In this document: positions 33,896-41,138 of the stretch, piece after piece | Layout of the letters: each line of letters opens with the position of its first letter | How positions within the stretch are numbered: position 1 is the stretch's first letter | Assembly: GCF_019844075.1 (NCBI RefSeq) | Contig: NZ_CP081964.1 | Location: 1,240,001-1,304,000 of the forward strand | Source: Curtobacterium sp. TC1 | GTDB taxonomy: Bacteria; Actinomycetota; Actinomycetes; Actinomycetales; Microbacteriaceae | Length of the DNA: 64,000 nt | Reading direction: 5' to 3' | Made by a program: the position numbers and the translations under genes | Notes under the pieces: generated by a model | What the model saw: the letters and a program-made list of their open reading frames with translations, nothing else | Databases searched by the model: none | Told to the model about the DNA's origin: nothing

Positions 33896-34813
33896 ATGAA
33901 GAAGTCCATGAAGTTCGGGATCGTGGCGGCCATCGCCGCGATGGTGGCGGCACCGCTGGTGCCGTCCGCAGCGACCGCAGCACCGACCGCTGCTGCAGCC
34001 GCCGGCACTGCCGCCGCTACGAAGTCGGGGCCGACGAGCATCGCCTACGTCGAGGTCAACAACGACCAGCTCGCCAACGTCGGCCGGTACACGCTGTCCG
34101 GTGGGGCGAACGCCTTCGACGTCGCGATCATCTTCGCGGCGAACATCAACTGGAACGGCTCCAAGGCCGTCCTGGTCAACAACGACAAGGTGCAGGCGAC
34201 GCTCGACAACGCAGCGACGCAGATCAGGCCGCTGCAGGCGAAGGGCATCAAGGTGTCACTGTCGGTCCTCGGCAACCACCAGGGTGCGGGCATCGCCAAC
34301 TTCCCGACCCAGGCCGCGGCGTCGGACTTCGCGTCCCAGATCGCCGCCACCGTGTCGAAGTACGGCCTCGACGGGGTCGACCTCGACGACGAGTACTCCG
34401 ACTACGGCGCGAACGGCACCCCGCAGCCGAACCAGCAGTCCATCGGTTGGCTCATCACCGCGCTGCGTGCCCAGATGCCCGGCAAGCTCATCTCGTTCTA
34501 CGACATCGGCCCGGCGTCGTCCTCGCTGTCGCAGTCGAGCAGCACCATCGGCTCGAAGCTCGACTACGCCTGGAACCCCTACTACGGCACGTACTCGGCG
34601 CCGTCGATCCCGGGGCTCGGCAAGGACCGGTTGTCGGCTGCCGCGGTGGACATCCAGAACACCTCGCAGTCGACGGCGGTGTCGCTCGCACAGCGCACGA
34701 AGGCCGACGGGTACGGCGTCTTCATGACGTACAACCTGCCGGGAGGCGACAAGTCCGCCTACGTCTCGGCGCTGACGCAGAAGCTGTACGGGCAGGCCGC
34801 GTCGTACCGCTGA
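33896..34813 (+). CDS. secreted GH18 endo-beta-N-acetylglucosaminidase (EndoH-like), 305 aa
   Basis: A Sec signal peptide (K-K-S-M-K-F then Ala/Val-rich, ending A-T-A-A near residue 30) precedes a GH18 barrel. The motif D-G-V-D-L-D-D-E-Y-S-D-Y-G is the DxxDxDxE signature of GH18, closest to Endo H, with Glu166 as acid and Asp164 assisting. Endo H-type enzymes cut between the two core GlcNAc of high-mannose N-glycans. The perfect AAGGAGGA ribosome site predicts strong expression. It would release glycans outside the cell for the ABC importer encoded upstream. A chitinase-like activity is the alternative. Confidence 0.87.
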   Translation: MKKSMKFGIVAAIAAMVAAPLVPSAATAAPTAAAAAGTAAATKSGPTSIAYVEVNNDQLANVGRYTLSGGANAFDVAIIFAANINWNGSKAVLVNNDKVQATLDNAATQIRPLQAKGIKVSLSVLGNHQGAGIANFPTQAAASDFASQIAATVSKYGLDGVDLDDEYSDYGANGTPQPNQQSIGWLITALRAQMPGKLISFYDIGPASSSLSQSSSTIGSKLDYAWNPYYGTYSAPSIPGLGKDRLSAAAVDIQNTSQSTAVSLAQRTKADGYGVFMTYNLPGGDKSAYVSALTQKLYGQAASYR

Positions 34814-34829
34814 CGCGTTCGCGCTGCCG

Positions 34830-34884
34830 TCGCACCGAGTGTGGAACCTCGCACGGAGTTCCGTCGACCTCGCACCGTGCGAGG
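34830..34884. repeat. dispersed GCACCG-type repeat cluster, locus A
   Basis: Contains CGCACCGAG, TGTGGAACCTCGCACGGAG and the 17-bp palindrome-like CCTCGCACCGTGCGAGG (34868-34884), which is present identically at 53112-53128. Located just before the DUF1905 promoter. Confidence 0.6.
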
Positions 34885-34894
34885 GATGCGGCCG

Positions 34895-34906
34895 TACGAT
34901 CGCCGC
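34895..34906 (+). promoter_or_regulatory. -10 box of a leaderless promoter
   Basis: TACGAT (34895-34900) is 6 nt before the ATG of the DUF1905 gene. Confidence 0.5.
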
Positions 34907-35197
34907 ATGGAGCTCGAGTTCCGCGGCGAGGTCGTCGAGTGGCGCGGGCCGTCGCCGTTCTTCTTCGCCGTCGTGCCGCCGGACGCCGCCGAGGTCATCG
35001 CCGACCTCGCACCGATGCTCACCTACGGGTGGGGTGTGATCCCCGCCCGGGTGACGATCGGCGCCGTCACCTGGACCACCTCGTTGTTCCCGAAGGACGG
35101 CGGGTACCTCGTGCCCCTCCGTGCTGCCGAGCGTCGCCGTGCTCAGGTGGAGGTCGGCGAGGCCCCGCAGATCACGCTCGAACTCGGCGGCCCCTGA
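34907..35197 (+). CDS. DUF1905 domain protein, 96 aa
   Basis: A small beta-barrel-type protein: F-F-F-A-V-V-P-P near residue 18, Y-G-W-G-V-I-P-V/A-R-V-x-I-G and T-S-L-F-P-K-D-G-G-Y-L-V-P-L-R-A, then the A-x-V-E-V-G-E end. These are the markers of DUF1905 proteins, whose biochemical role is unknown. Stand-alone single-domain form. Confidence 0.85.
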   Translation: MELEFRGEVVEWRGPSPFFFAVVPPDAAEVIADLAPMLTYGWGVIPARVTIGAVTWTTSLFPKDGGYLVPLRAAERRRAQVEVGEAPQITLELGGP

Positions 35198-35306
35198 CAT
35201 TCCTCCACAGCTCGGGCAGGCGTGGAGCATGTCCACAGTGCTCGCAAGCGCGCCTCGGTGTCGCTGCCGTTCTCCCTACCGTCGAACGAGTGGAAGGGAG
35301 GTGGCG

Positions 35307-35531
35307 ATGGTCGAGCGACCTCGACATCCGAAGAAGGACATCGAACGCGTCATGCGTGTTGCGGAGTCGCATGGTTGGCGGTTCGCGAAGGGGAAGAAGT
35401 ACTACAAGGCGTACTGCCCCTGCGGCGAGCACCTGCACACGGTCCACGTGACGCCGTCGAACCCCTGGTACGTTGTGCATCTGAAGTATCGGTTCGAGAG
35501 AACAGGCTGCTGGGACAGGAGGAGCTCATGA
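35307..35531 (+). CDS. HicA-like small protein, 74 aa (putative toxin of a two-gene module)
   Basis: The order helix (D-I-E-R-V-M-R-V-A-E-S-H-G), strand (W-R-F-A-K-G-K-K-Y-Y-K-A-Y), strand (H-T-V-H-V-T-P-S-N-P) and helix resembles the double-stranded-RNA-binding-like fold of HicA mRNA interferases. In place of HicA's G-S-H-H it has C-P-C-G-E-H-L-H-T-V-H, a possible metal or catalytic cluster. GGGAGG lies 5 nt before the ATG. Codon use includes CAT, TAT, AGA, ACA and GTT, unlike neighbours, hinting at transfer. Overlaps the next gene by ATGA, as toxin-antitoxin pairs often do. Function is inferred from fold similarity only. Confidence 0.7.
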   Translation: MVERPRHPKKDIERVMRVAESHGWRFAKGKKYYKAYCPCGEHLHTVHVTPSNPWYVVHLKYRFERTGCWDRRSS

Positions 35532-35860
35532 CGAACTACATCGTGCGCGTCGAGTGCGCAGCACAGCTCGAGGCAGCGGACGACCTCCGCGCCGAGCTCA
35601 CGGCGGACTTCGACGTCATCGCGGACGCGCTCTTCGATCTCGACGACGTCCACGATCAGGACCTGGCCGTCGACATCGCGACCGGCACCCTCAACTTCTC
35701 GATCGGGGTCGTCTCGGACGACGAGTTCGGTGCGCTCGACCGTGCGCTCGGGGCAGTCCGGACTGCGCTGCACGCCGCTGGGCGCGGCACCCCTGGTTGG
35801 GAGCGGCAGTACCGGATGCTGCGACAGGAGGTCGACGAAGAGCCGATCGGCGCGCTCTGA
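35528..35860 (+). CDS. partner protein of the HicA-like module, 110 aa
   Basis: Acidic protein (many Asp/Glu) opening with T-N-Y-I-V-R-V-E-C-A and followed by helical segments, E-A-A-D-D-L-R-A-E-L and a strand pattern D-L-A-V-D-I-A-T-G-T-L-N-F-S-I-G-V. A ferredoxin-like alpha/beta fold is plausible. It overlaps the HicA-like gene by 4 bp and has GGAG 3 nt before the ATG. An acidic partner for a basic small protein fits an antitoxin or immunity role, but no DNA-binding motif is visible and I do not recognise the family. Confidence 0.7.
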   Translation: MTNYIVRVECAAQLEAADDLRAELTADFDVIADALFDLDDVHDQDLAVDIATGTLNFSIGVVSDDEFGALDRALGAVRTALHAAGRGTPGWERQYRMLRQEVDEEPIGAL

Positions 35861-35896
35861 CAACCGAGCATCGGCGCCGCTACCAGCAGGCATGCG

Positions 35897-36799
35897 TCAC
35901 AGCCAGACGGCGACGCCTCCGTGCCCAGAGCAGGTTCCTCGTCGCGACTGGCTGAAGCTGTAAACGCCGTCGACGCACTTGGCTGTCGCGCCAGCGGGCG
36001 CACTCGAAGCCGCTTCTGGTCGACAGACCGTTGCTCCCGCCGCGTTGACGTAGGTGCCGTTCGTACACGTCGGGGCCGCGGGAGCGGCAGGTGCTGCGGG
36101 GGCAACGTAGGTCCCGACCGTGGTGACCTGCGTCACCGGCGGCGTCGTGACGCGTTCGCTCCGCAGAACACGGTCGGTTTCCACACCGTCCGTGTACGTG
36201 ACGAGGTACGTCTTCGTGTTGACACCGCGGACCCCGGGCGTCGTCACTGAGGTCGTGCCCTGGGCCAGGGTCGAGCTCTGCACCGTCGTCGAGCCGAACG
36301 CGATCCGTGAGGTCTCCGTCACCGCCTTGGTCGTGACCATCGGCGTGGGGGTCGGCGTCGGCGTGGGCGTCACCGTGCGTGTCGGTGTCGGTGTCAGTGT
36401 CGGAGACGTCTTCGGCTTCGCGGCCACCGTCGTGCTCGGAGTCGTCGCGGCGACGACCTGTGCCGGTGCGTCCGGCAACGGGTGGGTCGCCCCGTAGGCG
36501 GAGGTGGATCCGATCAGTGCGGCGAGAGCGATGCCGGCACCGATCGCGGCAGTAGCGCGCTTCCTCGGGATCCGGAGCCACGTCGAGCGGCGGAAGGCGA
36601 CGGCGTAGAGCGTCGTGGGCAGGACCACGAGCGCGATCATCATCAGCATTCCCCAGACTCCGCTCGATGCGAGGCCGGCGAGTGCGAGGACGGCGGTTCC
36701 CACGATGCCGATCCACGTGATGATCGGTACCCGTCGACGGGGACGTGGCGCACGTGGGCTTGTGGTCTGGCGGGGGTTCGGCACTGAGCTCCTTGGCAT
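35897..36799 (-). CDS. membrane-anchored G5-domain protein, 300 aa
   Basis: Residues 20-70 contain two or three hydrophobic segments after a basic Pro/Arg-rich start and a further one lies near 85-100. A Thr/Pro linker of T-P-T-P type (about residues 130-155) leads to a G5 domain (T-E-T-S-R-I-A-F-G-S ... V-x-T-Y-T-D-G-V-E-T-D-R), which binds N-acetylglucosamine polymers in cell-wall proteins, and a Cys-containing C-terminus (C-V-D-G-V-Y-S-F-S-Q-S-R-R-G-T-C-S-G-H-G-G) like DUF3761. Likely exposed at the cell surface. Lower GC than its neighbours. Confidence 0.85.
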   Translation of the reverse strand: MPRSSVPNPRQTTSPRAPRPRRRVPIITWIGIVGTAVLALAGLASSGVWGMLMMIALVVLPTTLYAVAFRRSTWLRIPRKRATAAIGAGIALAALIGSTSAYGATHPLPDAPAQVVAATTPSTTVAAKPKTSPTLTPTPTRTVTPTPTPTPTPMVTTKAVTETSRIAFGSTTVQSSTLAQGTTSVTTPGVRGVNTKTYLVTYTDGVETDRVLRSERVTTPPVTQVTTVGTYVAPAAPAAPAAPTCTNGTYVNAAGATVCRPEAASSAPAGATAKCVDGVYSFSQSRRGTCSGHGGVAVWL

Positions 36800-36867
36800 G
36801 ACGAGGACCGCTCAAGTGTCGCGGAAACAGCTCCGCCGCCCCATCCCCAGTTCAGGGTGGTGCCGAA

Positions 36868-36980
36868 ATGCACGGTGCGCCCGTGTTCGCTCCGTGCGGA
36901 GTTGATCGCTCGGTGCGCCAGAACGACCTCGCACCGAGCAACCCACCGTGCACGGACTGAAGAACACCGCTCCGTGCGGG
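36868..36980. repeat. dispersed GCACCG-type repeat cluster, locus B
   Basis: Six short copies alternate in orientation: GCACGGTGCG, CGCTCCGTGCGG, CGCTCGGTGCG, CCTCGCACCGAGC, CCACCGTGCACGG and CGCTCCGTGCGG. They fill the gap between the G5-protein gene and tRNA-Gly and belong with loci 34830-34884 and 53112-53260. Confidence 0.6.
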
Positions 36981-37003
36981 GACAGCAGGTAGGGGAAGAA
37001 GAG

Positions 37004-37074
37004 AGGGGATGACGGGAATCGAACCCGCGTGGCCAGTTTGGAAGACTGGGGCTCTACCATTGAGCTACATCCCC
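37004..37074 (-). tRNA. tRNA-Gly(TCC)
   Basis: Cloverleaf of 71 nt: acceptor GGGGATG pairs with CATCCCC, D arm with TAGCTCAATGGTAGAGC, anticodon loop CTTCCAA (anticodon TCC, reading GGA) on a CCAGT/ACTGG stem, T arm with GGTTCGATTCC. The 3' CCA is not encoded. Confidence 0.97.
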
Positions 37075-37127
37075 GCGCTGCGCACGTGTCGCAGCCCGAC
37101 CATCGTAGCGGACGAACGAGTACCGAC

Positions 37128-37439
37128 ATGCCACCCCGTGTGATGCTCCCGCCGACCGACGCCGGTGCACGGCGGATCAAGCGGTCGCGGGTGGTCTCGT
37201 ACGCGCTGGTGGTCCTCGCCGCGATCGTGTTCTCGATGCGCCCGGACCTGTTCGGCGATCCGCAGTCGCAGCCCGCGCACGCCCTGCTGCACGTGTGGCG
37301 GATCGTCGTCGGGATCGTGCTCGGGGTGGCTGCGCTCGGGGTCCAGGTGGCGGTCGGGGTGCAGTGGCGGAAGGGCCTGCGACGCGCTGTGGAACACGAC
37401 GACGTCCCTCCCGGGAACCGCCCGGCCCCGGACCGCTAG
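37128..37439 (+). CDS. small membrane protein, 103 aa
   Basis: Two hydrophobic segments (about residues 22-38 and 57-80) separated by a polar loop with H-A-L-L-H-V-W-R; the N-terminus is Pro/Arg-rich and the C-terminus charged. Such small two-helix proteins are common and unnamed in Microbacteriaceae. It lies between two tRNA genes. No function can be given. Confidence 0.7.
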   Translation: MPPRVMLPPTDAGARRIKRSRVVSYALVVLAAIVFSMRPDLFGDPQSQPAHALLHVWRIVVGIVLGVAALGVQVAVGVQWRKGLRRAVEHDDVPPGNRPAPDR

Positions 37440-37495
37440 ACTCATCGGCGTCGCGTGCGCCCTTCGGCGTGCGCGAACACCCTGGCCCAGTCAAA

Positions 37496-37572
37496 CGGGG
37501 CGTAGCTCAGCTTGGTAGAGCGCCCGCTTTGGGAGCGGGAGGTCGCAGGTTCAACTCCTGTCGCCCCGACCA
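37496..37572 (+). tRNA. tRNA-Pro(TGG)
   Basis: Cloverleaf of 77 nt: acceptor CGGGGCG/CGCCCCG, D arm TAGCTCAGCTTGGTAGAGC, anticodon stem CCCGC/GCGGG with loop TTTGGGA (anticodon TGG), T arm GGTTCAACTCC, and CCA encoded at the 3' end. It ends 52 bases before tig. Confidence 0.97.
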
Positions 37573-37624
37573 GGTCCTCGAGAACCATCGACCACACGAA
37601 CGTCAACCAACAGGAGAACATCCC

Positions 37625-38932
37625 GTGGCCACCAGCACCGTCGACAAGGTGAGCGACACCCGCGTCAAGCTCACCGTGAACGTGACGCCGGAAGATCTCA
37701 AGCCGAGCATCGACCACGCGTACAAGCACATCGCCGAGCAGATCAACATCCCCGGCTTCCGCAAGGGCAAGGTCCCGCCGGCGATCGTCGACCAGCGCGT
37801 CGGCCGTGGCGAGGTCCTGAACCACGCCGTCGGTGACGCCATCGACAACTTCTACCGCCAGGCGGTCGAAGAGCAGGAGCTGCGCATCCTCGGCCGTGCC
37901 GAGGCCGACGTCGCCGAGCTGCCGAACCTCGCCGACTTCGCCGGCGACCTCGTCCTCACCTTCGAGGTCGACGTGCGTCCCGAGTTCGACCTGCCGGACT
38001 ACTCCGCCTACGAGCTCACCGTCGACGCCGTCGAGGTGTCGGACGACGAGATCGAAGAGGAGCTGCAGAACCTGCGCACCCGCTTCGGCACGCTCGTGAC
38101 GGTCGACCGTCCGGCGAAGACCGGCGACTTCGCGCAGATCGACCTGACCGCGAGCATCGGCGACGACGAGGTCGACTCGGCCACCGGCGTCTCCTACGAG
38201 ATCGGCTCCGGCGACCTGCTCGAGGGCATCGACGAGGCGCTCGAGTCCCTGACCGCCGGTGAGTCGACGAACTTCGAGTCGAAGCTCGTCGGTGGCGACC
38301 GCGAGGGCGAGACCGCCCAGATCGCCGTCACCGTCACCGCCGTCAAGGAGCGCGAGCTGCCCGAGGCCGACGACGAGTTCGCGCAGATCGCCAGCCAGTT
38401 CGACACGATCGACGAGCTCAAGGCGGACCTGAAGGAGCAGATCGCGAAGTCCAAGACCTTCGGTCAGGGTGCCGCGGCTCGCGACAAGCTCGTCGAGAAG
38501 CTCATCGAGGACGTCAACATCCCGATCTCGGCGCAGCTCATCGAGGACGAGGTGCACCGTCACCTCGAGCAGGAGAACCGCCTCGAGGACGACGAGCACC
38601 GCAAGGAGGTCTCGGAGTCCAGCGAGACGGCCTTCCGCTCGCAGATCCTCCTCGACTCGATCGCCGAGAAGGAAGAGATCCAGGTCTCGCAGGAGGAACT
38701 GACCCAGTACCTCATCCAGGCTGCTGCGCAGTACGGCATGGAGCCGGCCGAGTTCATCAAGGTCATCGACCAGAACGGCCAGATCCCCGGCATGGTCGGC
38801 GAGGTCGCCCGTTCCAAGGCCGTCGCGACCGTCCTGTCGAAGGTGACCGTCAAGGACACCAACGGCGACGCCGTCGACCTGTCCGCCTTCACGGCGGGCG
38901 TTGCGCAGGCTCCTGCTGAGGACGCCGAGTAA
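37625..38932 (+). CDS. tig: trigger factor, 435 aa
   Basis: Ribosome-bound chaperone and peptidyl-prolyl isomerase. The N-terminal ribosome-binding domain has the signature G-F-R-K-G-K-V-P near residue 45; the FKBP domain follows (about 150-245) with D-F-A-Q-I-D and Y-E-I-G-S-G; the C-terminal chaperone arms include the acidic tail. GTG start with an AGGAGA site. Followed by a 40-bp perfect palindrome acting as terminator and then clpP1, the standard actinobacterial order. Confidence 0.98.
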   Translation: MATSTVDKVSDTRVKLTVNVTPEDLKPSIDHAYKHIAEQINIPGFRKGKVPPAIVDQRVGRGEVLNHAVGDAIDNFYRQAVEEQELRILGRAEADVAELPNLADFAGDLVLTFEVDVRPEFDLPDYSAYELTVDAVEVSDDEIEEELQNLRTRFGTLVTVDRPAKTGDFAQIDLTASIGDDEVDSATGVSYEIGSGDLLEGIDEALESLTAGESTNFESKLVGGDREGETAQIAVTVTAVKERELPEADDEFAQIASQFDTIDELKADLKEQIAKSKTFGQGAAARDKLVEKLIEDVNIPISAQLIEDEVHRHLEQENRLEDDEHRKEVSESSETAFRSQILLDSIAEKEEIQVSQEELTQYLIQAAAQYGMEPAEFIKVIDQNGQIPGMVGEVARSKAVATVLSKVTVKDTNGDAVDLSAFTAGVAQAPAEDAE

Positions 38933-38957
38933 CGATCTCGACGCCACCAGAACGACG

Positions 38958-38997
38958 GACGGGAGGCACGGTGCCAGCTGGCACCGTGCCTCCCGTC
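38958..38997. terminator. 20-bp perfect palindrome terminator after tig
   Basis: Every base from 38958 to 38977 pairs with 38978 to 38997, with no loop bases in the sequence; the centre is AGCT. It sits 26 bases after the tig stop, with a short T-rich stretch (TATTT) just after. Confidence 0.85.
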
Positions 38998-39016
38998 TCG
39001 TATTTCCGCACCACCG

Positions 39017-39034
39017 CATTGCTGTCGGCGAACA
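39017..39034 (-). promoter_or_regulatory. candidate ClgR operator upstream of clpP1
   Basis: The minus strand reads TGTTCGCCGACAGCAATG, which fits the recalled actinobacterial ClgR consensus WNNWCGCYNANRGCGWWS with one mismatch. ClgR activates clpP1P2 in other actinobacteria. The site lies about 70 bases before the clpP1 start, where an activator would bind. Confidence 0.55.
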
Positions 39035-39100
39035 CACGCGAAGTGGTGCGTTGCAACCGATAAGTTCGACAACAAGCGACAACTGAACGGGAGCTTTTCC

Positions 39101-39730
39101 ATGGCCGAAGCAACACTGAACCCCAGTGTTTTTGACCGCCTTCTGAGAGACCGGATCGTGTGGCTCGGCTCCGAGGTCCGCGACGACAACTCGAACGAGA
39201 TCGCAGCCAAGCTGCTGCTGCTCGCCGCCGAGGACCCTGAGAAGGACATCTACCTCTACATCAACTCGCCCGGTGGTTCGATCACCGCCGGCATGGCGAT
39301 CTACGACACGATGCAGTTCGTCCCGAACGACATCGTCACCGTGGGCATCGGCCTGGCCGCGTCGATGGGACAGTTCCTGCTGTCCTCCGGCACGCCGGGC
39401 AAGCGCTACATCACGCCGAACGCCCGCGTCCTGCTGCACCAGCCGTCCGGCGGGTTCGGCGGTACCGCTGCCGACATCCAGACGCAGGCCAAGGTCATCC
39501 TCGACATGAAGCAGCGCATGGCGGAGCTCACGGCCGAGCAGACCGGCAAGTCGATCGAGCAGATCCTCAAGGACAACGACCGTGACAACTGGTTCACGGC
39601 GCAGGAAGCGCTCGAGTACGGCTTCGTCGACCACCTCCGCGCCTCGAGCGCCGAGGTCATCGGTGGCGGCGGCACCGTCGCCGACGGCGAGACGCCCACC
39701 AGCGCGGCCGACCCCGACGCCCAGTCCTGA
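39101..39730 (+). CDS. clpP1: ATP-dependent Clp protease proteolytic subunit ClpP1, 209 aa
   Basis: Serine protease subunit with catalytic Ser88 (A-A-S-M-G), His113 (L-L-H-Q-P) and Asp162 (R-D-N-W-F). The N-terminal R-D-R-I-V-W-L-G and I-N-S-P-G-G are family signatures. It forms a mixed ring with ClpP2, fed by ClpX or ClpC. The C-terminus has a Gly-rich tail (G-G-G-G-T). GGGAG lies 8 nt before the ATG; 26 bases separate it from clpP2. Confidence 0.98.
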   Translation: MAEATLNPSVFDRLLRDRIVWLGSEVRDDNSNEIAAKLLLLAAEDPEKDIYLYINSPGGSITAGMAIYDTMQFVPNDIVTVGIGLAASMGQFLLSSGTPGKRYITPNARVLLHQPSGGFGGTAADIQTQAKVILDMKQRMAELTAEQTGKSIEQILKDNDRDNWFTAQEALEYGFVDHLRASSAEVIGGGGTVADGETPTSAADPDAQS

Positions 39731-39756
39731 TCCCCACCGAAGAAAAGGAAACGAGA

Positions 39757-40416
39757 ATGCATCTCCCAATGCTCGGTGGCGCGCAGAACGTCCCGGCTCC
39801 GTCCAATCGGTACATCCTGCCGAGCTTCGAGGAGCGCACGGCCTACGGCTACAAGCGCCAGGACCCGTACGCGAAGCTCTTCGAGGACCGCATCGTGTTC
39901 CTCGGTGTCCAGGTCGACGACGCGTCGGCTGACGACGTCATGGCCCAGCTGCTCGTGCTCGAGTCGATGGACCCGGACCGCGACATCGTCATGTACATCA
40001 ACTCGCCCGGTGGCTCGTTCACCGCGATGACCGCGATCTACGACACGATGCAGTACATCCGTCCGCAGATCCAGACGGTCTGCCTCGGCCAGGCTGCCTC
40101 GGCCGCGTCGGTGCTCCTCGCCGGTGGGACGCCGGGCAAGCGTCTGGCCCTGCCGAACGCGCGCGTGCTCATCCACCAGCCCGCGACCCAGCAGGGTGGC
40201 GGTCAGGCGTCCGACATCGAGATCCAGGCCGCGGAGATCCTCCGCATGCGCACCTGGCTCGAGGAGACGCTGTCCAAGCACTCCAACAAGACGCCGGAGG
40301 AGATCAACCACGACATCGAGCGCGACAAGATCATGTCCGCGCAGGAAGCCGTGGAGTACGGCCTGATCGACCAGGTCCTCACCAGCCGCAAGAACCTGCC
40401 GGCGCTCGTCAAGTAG
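39757..40416 (+). CDS. clpP2: ATP-dependent Clp protease proteolytic subunit ClpP2, 219 aa
   Basis: Second ClpP with catalytic Ser115 (Q-A-A-S-A-A), His140 (L-I-H-Q-P) and Asp190. The longer N-terminus with [11 protein letters not shown] distinguishes actinobacterial ClpP2, the docking partner for ClpX/ClpC. Co-transcribed with clpP1 and closed by a 20-bp hairpin. Confidence 0.98.
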   Translation: MHLPMLGGAQNVPAPSNRYILPSFEERTAYGYKRQDPYAKLFEDRIVFLGVQVDDASADDVMAQLLVLESMDPDRDIVMYINSPGGSFTAMTAIYDTMQYIRPQIQTVCLGQAASAASVLLAGGTPGKRLALPNARVLIHQPATQQGGGQASDIEIQAAEILRMRTWLEETLSKHSNKTPEEINHDIERDKIMSAQEAVEYGLIDQVLTSRKNLPALVK

Positions 40417-40428
40417 CACCAGCAGGAA

Positions 40429-40468
40429 CGACGAAGGCCCCGCACCGATCGGTGTGGGGCCTTCGTCG
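40429..40468. terminator. bidirectional terminator between clpP2 and copC
   Basis: A 20-bp stem with one G-T pair, centred on ATCGAT-like CGATCG, lies between convergent genes and ends copC transcripts as well. Confidence 0.85.
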
Positions 40469-40478
40469 TGCAGCGGCG

Positions 40479-41138
40479 TCAGTCGTCGGCGTCGTCCGTC
40501 TCGGGCGCGGGGCGGCGCCGCAGGAGCAGCAGCACCGCGACGACCGCGGCGACGAGGACGACGCCGCCGGCACCGATCCAGAGCGCGTCGGTCGCGGCTG
40601 AGTCGGTGTCGCCCGAGGCGGTGCCGGTGGTGGCGGCCTCGGTCGAGTCGTCGCCCGCGGTGGCGCAGGTCGGCGGCGTCGACGATCCCGTCGCGGCCGA
40701 GAACCCGGACGGAGCCTTCCACGTGAAGGGGTACTCGTCGGAGACGGTGTGGCCGTCGGCGGAGACGATCTGCCACTCGACGGTGTACTCCCCGGAGTCG
40801 CCGAGCGCGGCGGGCGTGGTCATCGAGGAGCCGTCGACGGCGACGCAGCCGTCCTCGTAGTACTTCCCGTCCGGACCCACGACCCGGAAGGCGAAGCCCG
40901 ACCCGGAGTCGCCGATGTCGAGCAGCTTGTCGTTCGTGGTGATCTCGAACGTCTTCGGCAGCGCGGTGAGCGTGCCGTCGACCTCCGGTGTGGACGCGAT
41001 CAGGTAGTTGTGCGCGCTGGCGGGCCCCGCGAGCCCGAGGACCGCACCGCCCGCGATCGCGACGGCCGCGGCGGACCCGGCCACGAGCCTCCGGGCAGAG
41101 GACCGCAGTCGCGTCCGACGCGAGCCGCGCTGCGTCAC
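40479..41138 (-). CDS. copC: CopC-domain copper-binding protein, membrane anchored, 219 aa
   Basis: Signal peptide (Arg-rich, then A-A-A-V-A-I-A-G-G) ends before H-N-Y-L-I-A-S-T-P, so the mature protein would begin with His, the type II copper ligand of CopC; the second ligand region is A-D-G-H-T-V-S-D. A Ser/Thr/Ala linker, one transmembrane helix (V-V-L-V-A-A-V-V-A-V-L-L-L-L) and a short basic-acidic tail follow. The GTG overlaps the YcnI-like gene by 4 bp. The pair handles copper outside the membrane. Confidence 0.92.
   Translation of the reverse strand: MTQRGSRRTRLRSSARRLVAGSAAAVAIAGGAVLGLAGPASAHNYLIASTPEVDGTLTALPKTFEITTNDKLLDIGDSGSGFAFRVVGPDGKYYEDGCVAVDGSSMTTPAALGDSGEYTVEWQIVSADGHTVSDEYPFTWKAPSGFSAATGSSTPPTCATAGDDSTEAATTGTASGDTDSAATDALWIGAGGVVLVAAVVAVLLLLRRRPAPETDDADD

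Noticed and set aside
29452..34041. Very long minus-strand open frame (1529 codons) opposite the glycan operon
   Set aside because: It is the antisense shadow of GH5, GH38 and GH18 genes caused by high GC; its translation is low-complexity Arg/Gly/Pro/Val and lacks domains.
36797..37127. Prophage or island attachment site at tRNA-Gly
   Set aside because: No integrase gene and no repeated copy of the tRNA 3' end is visible within the window.
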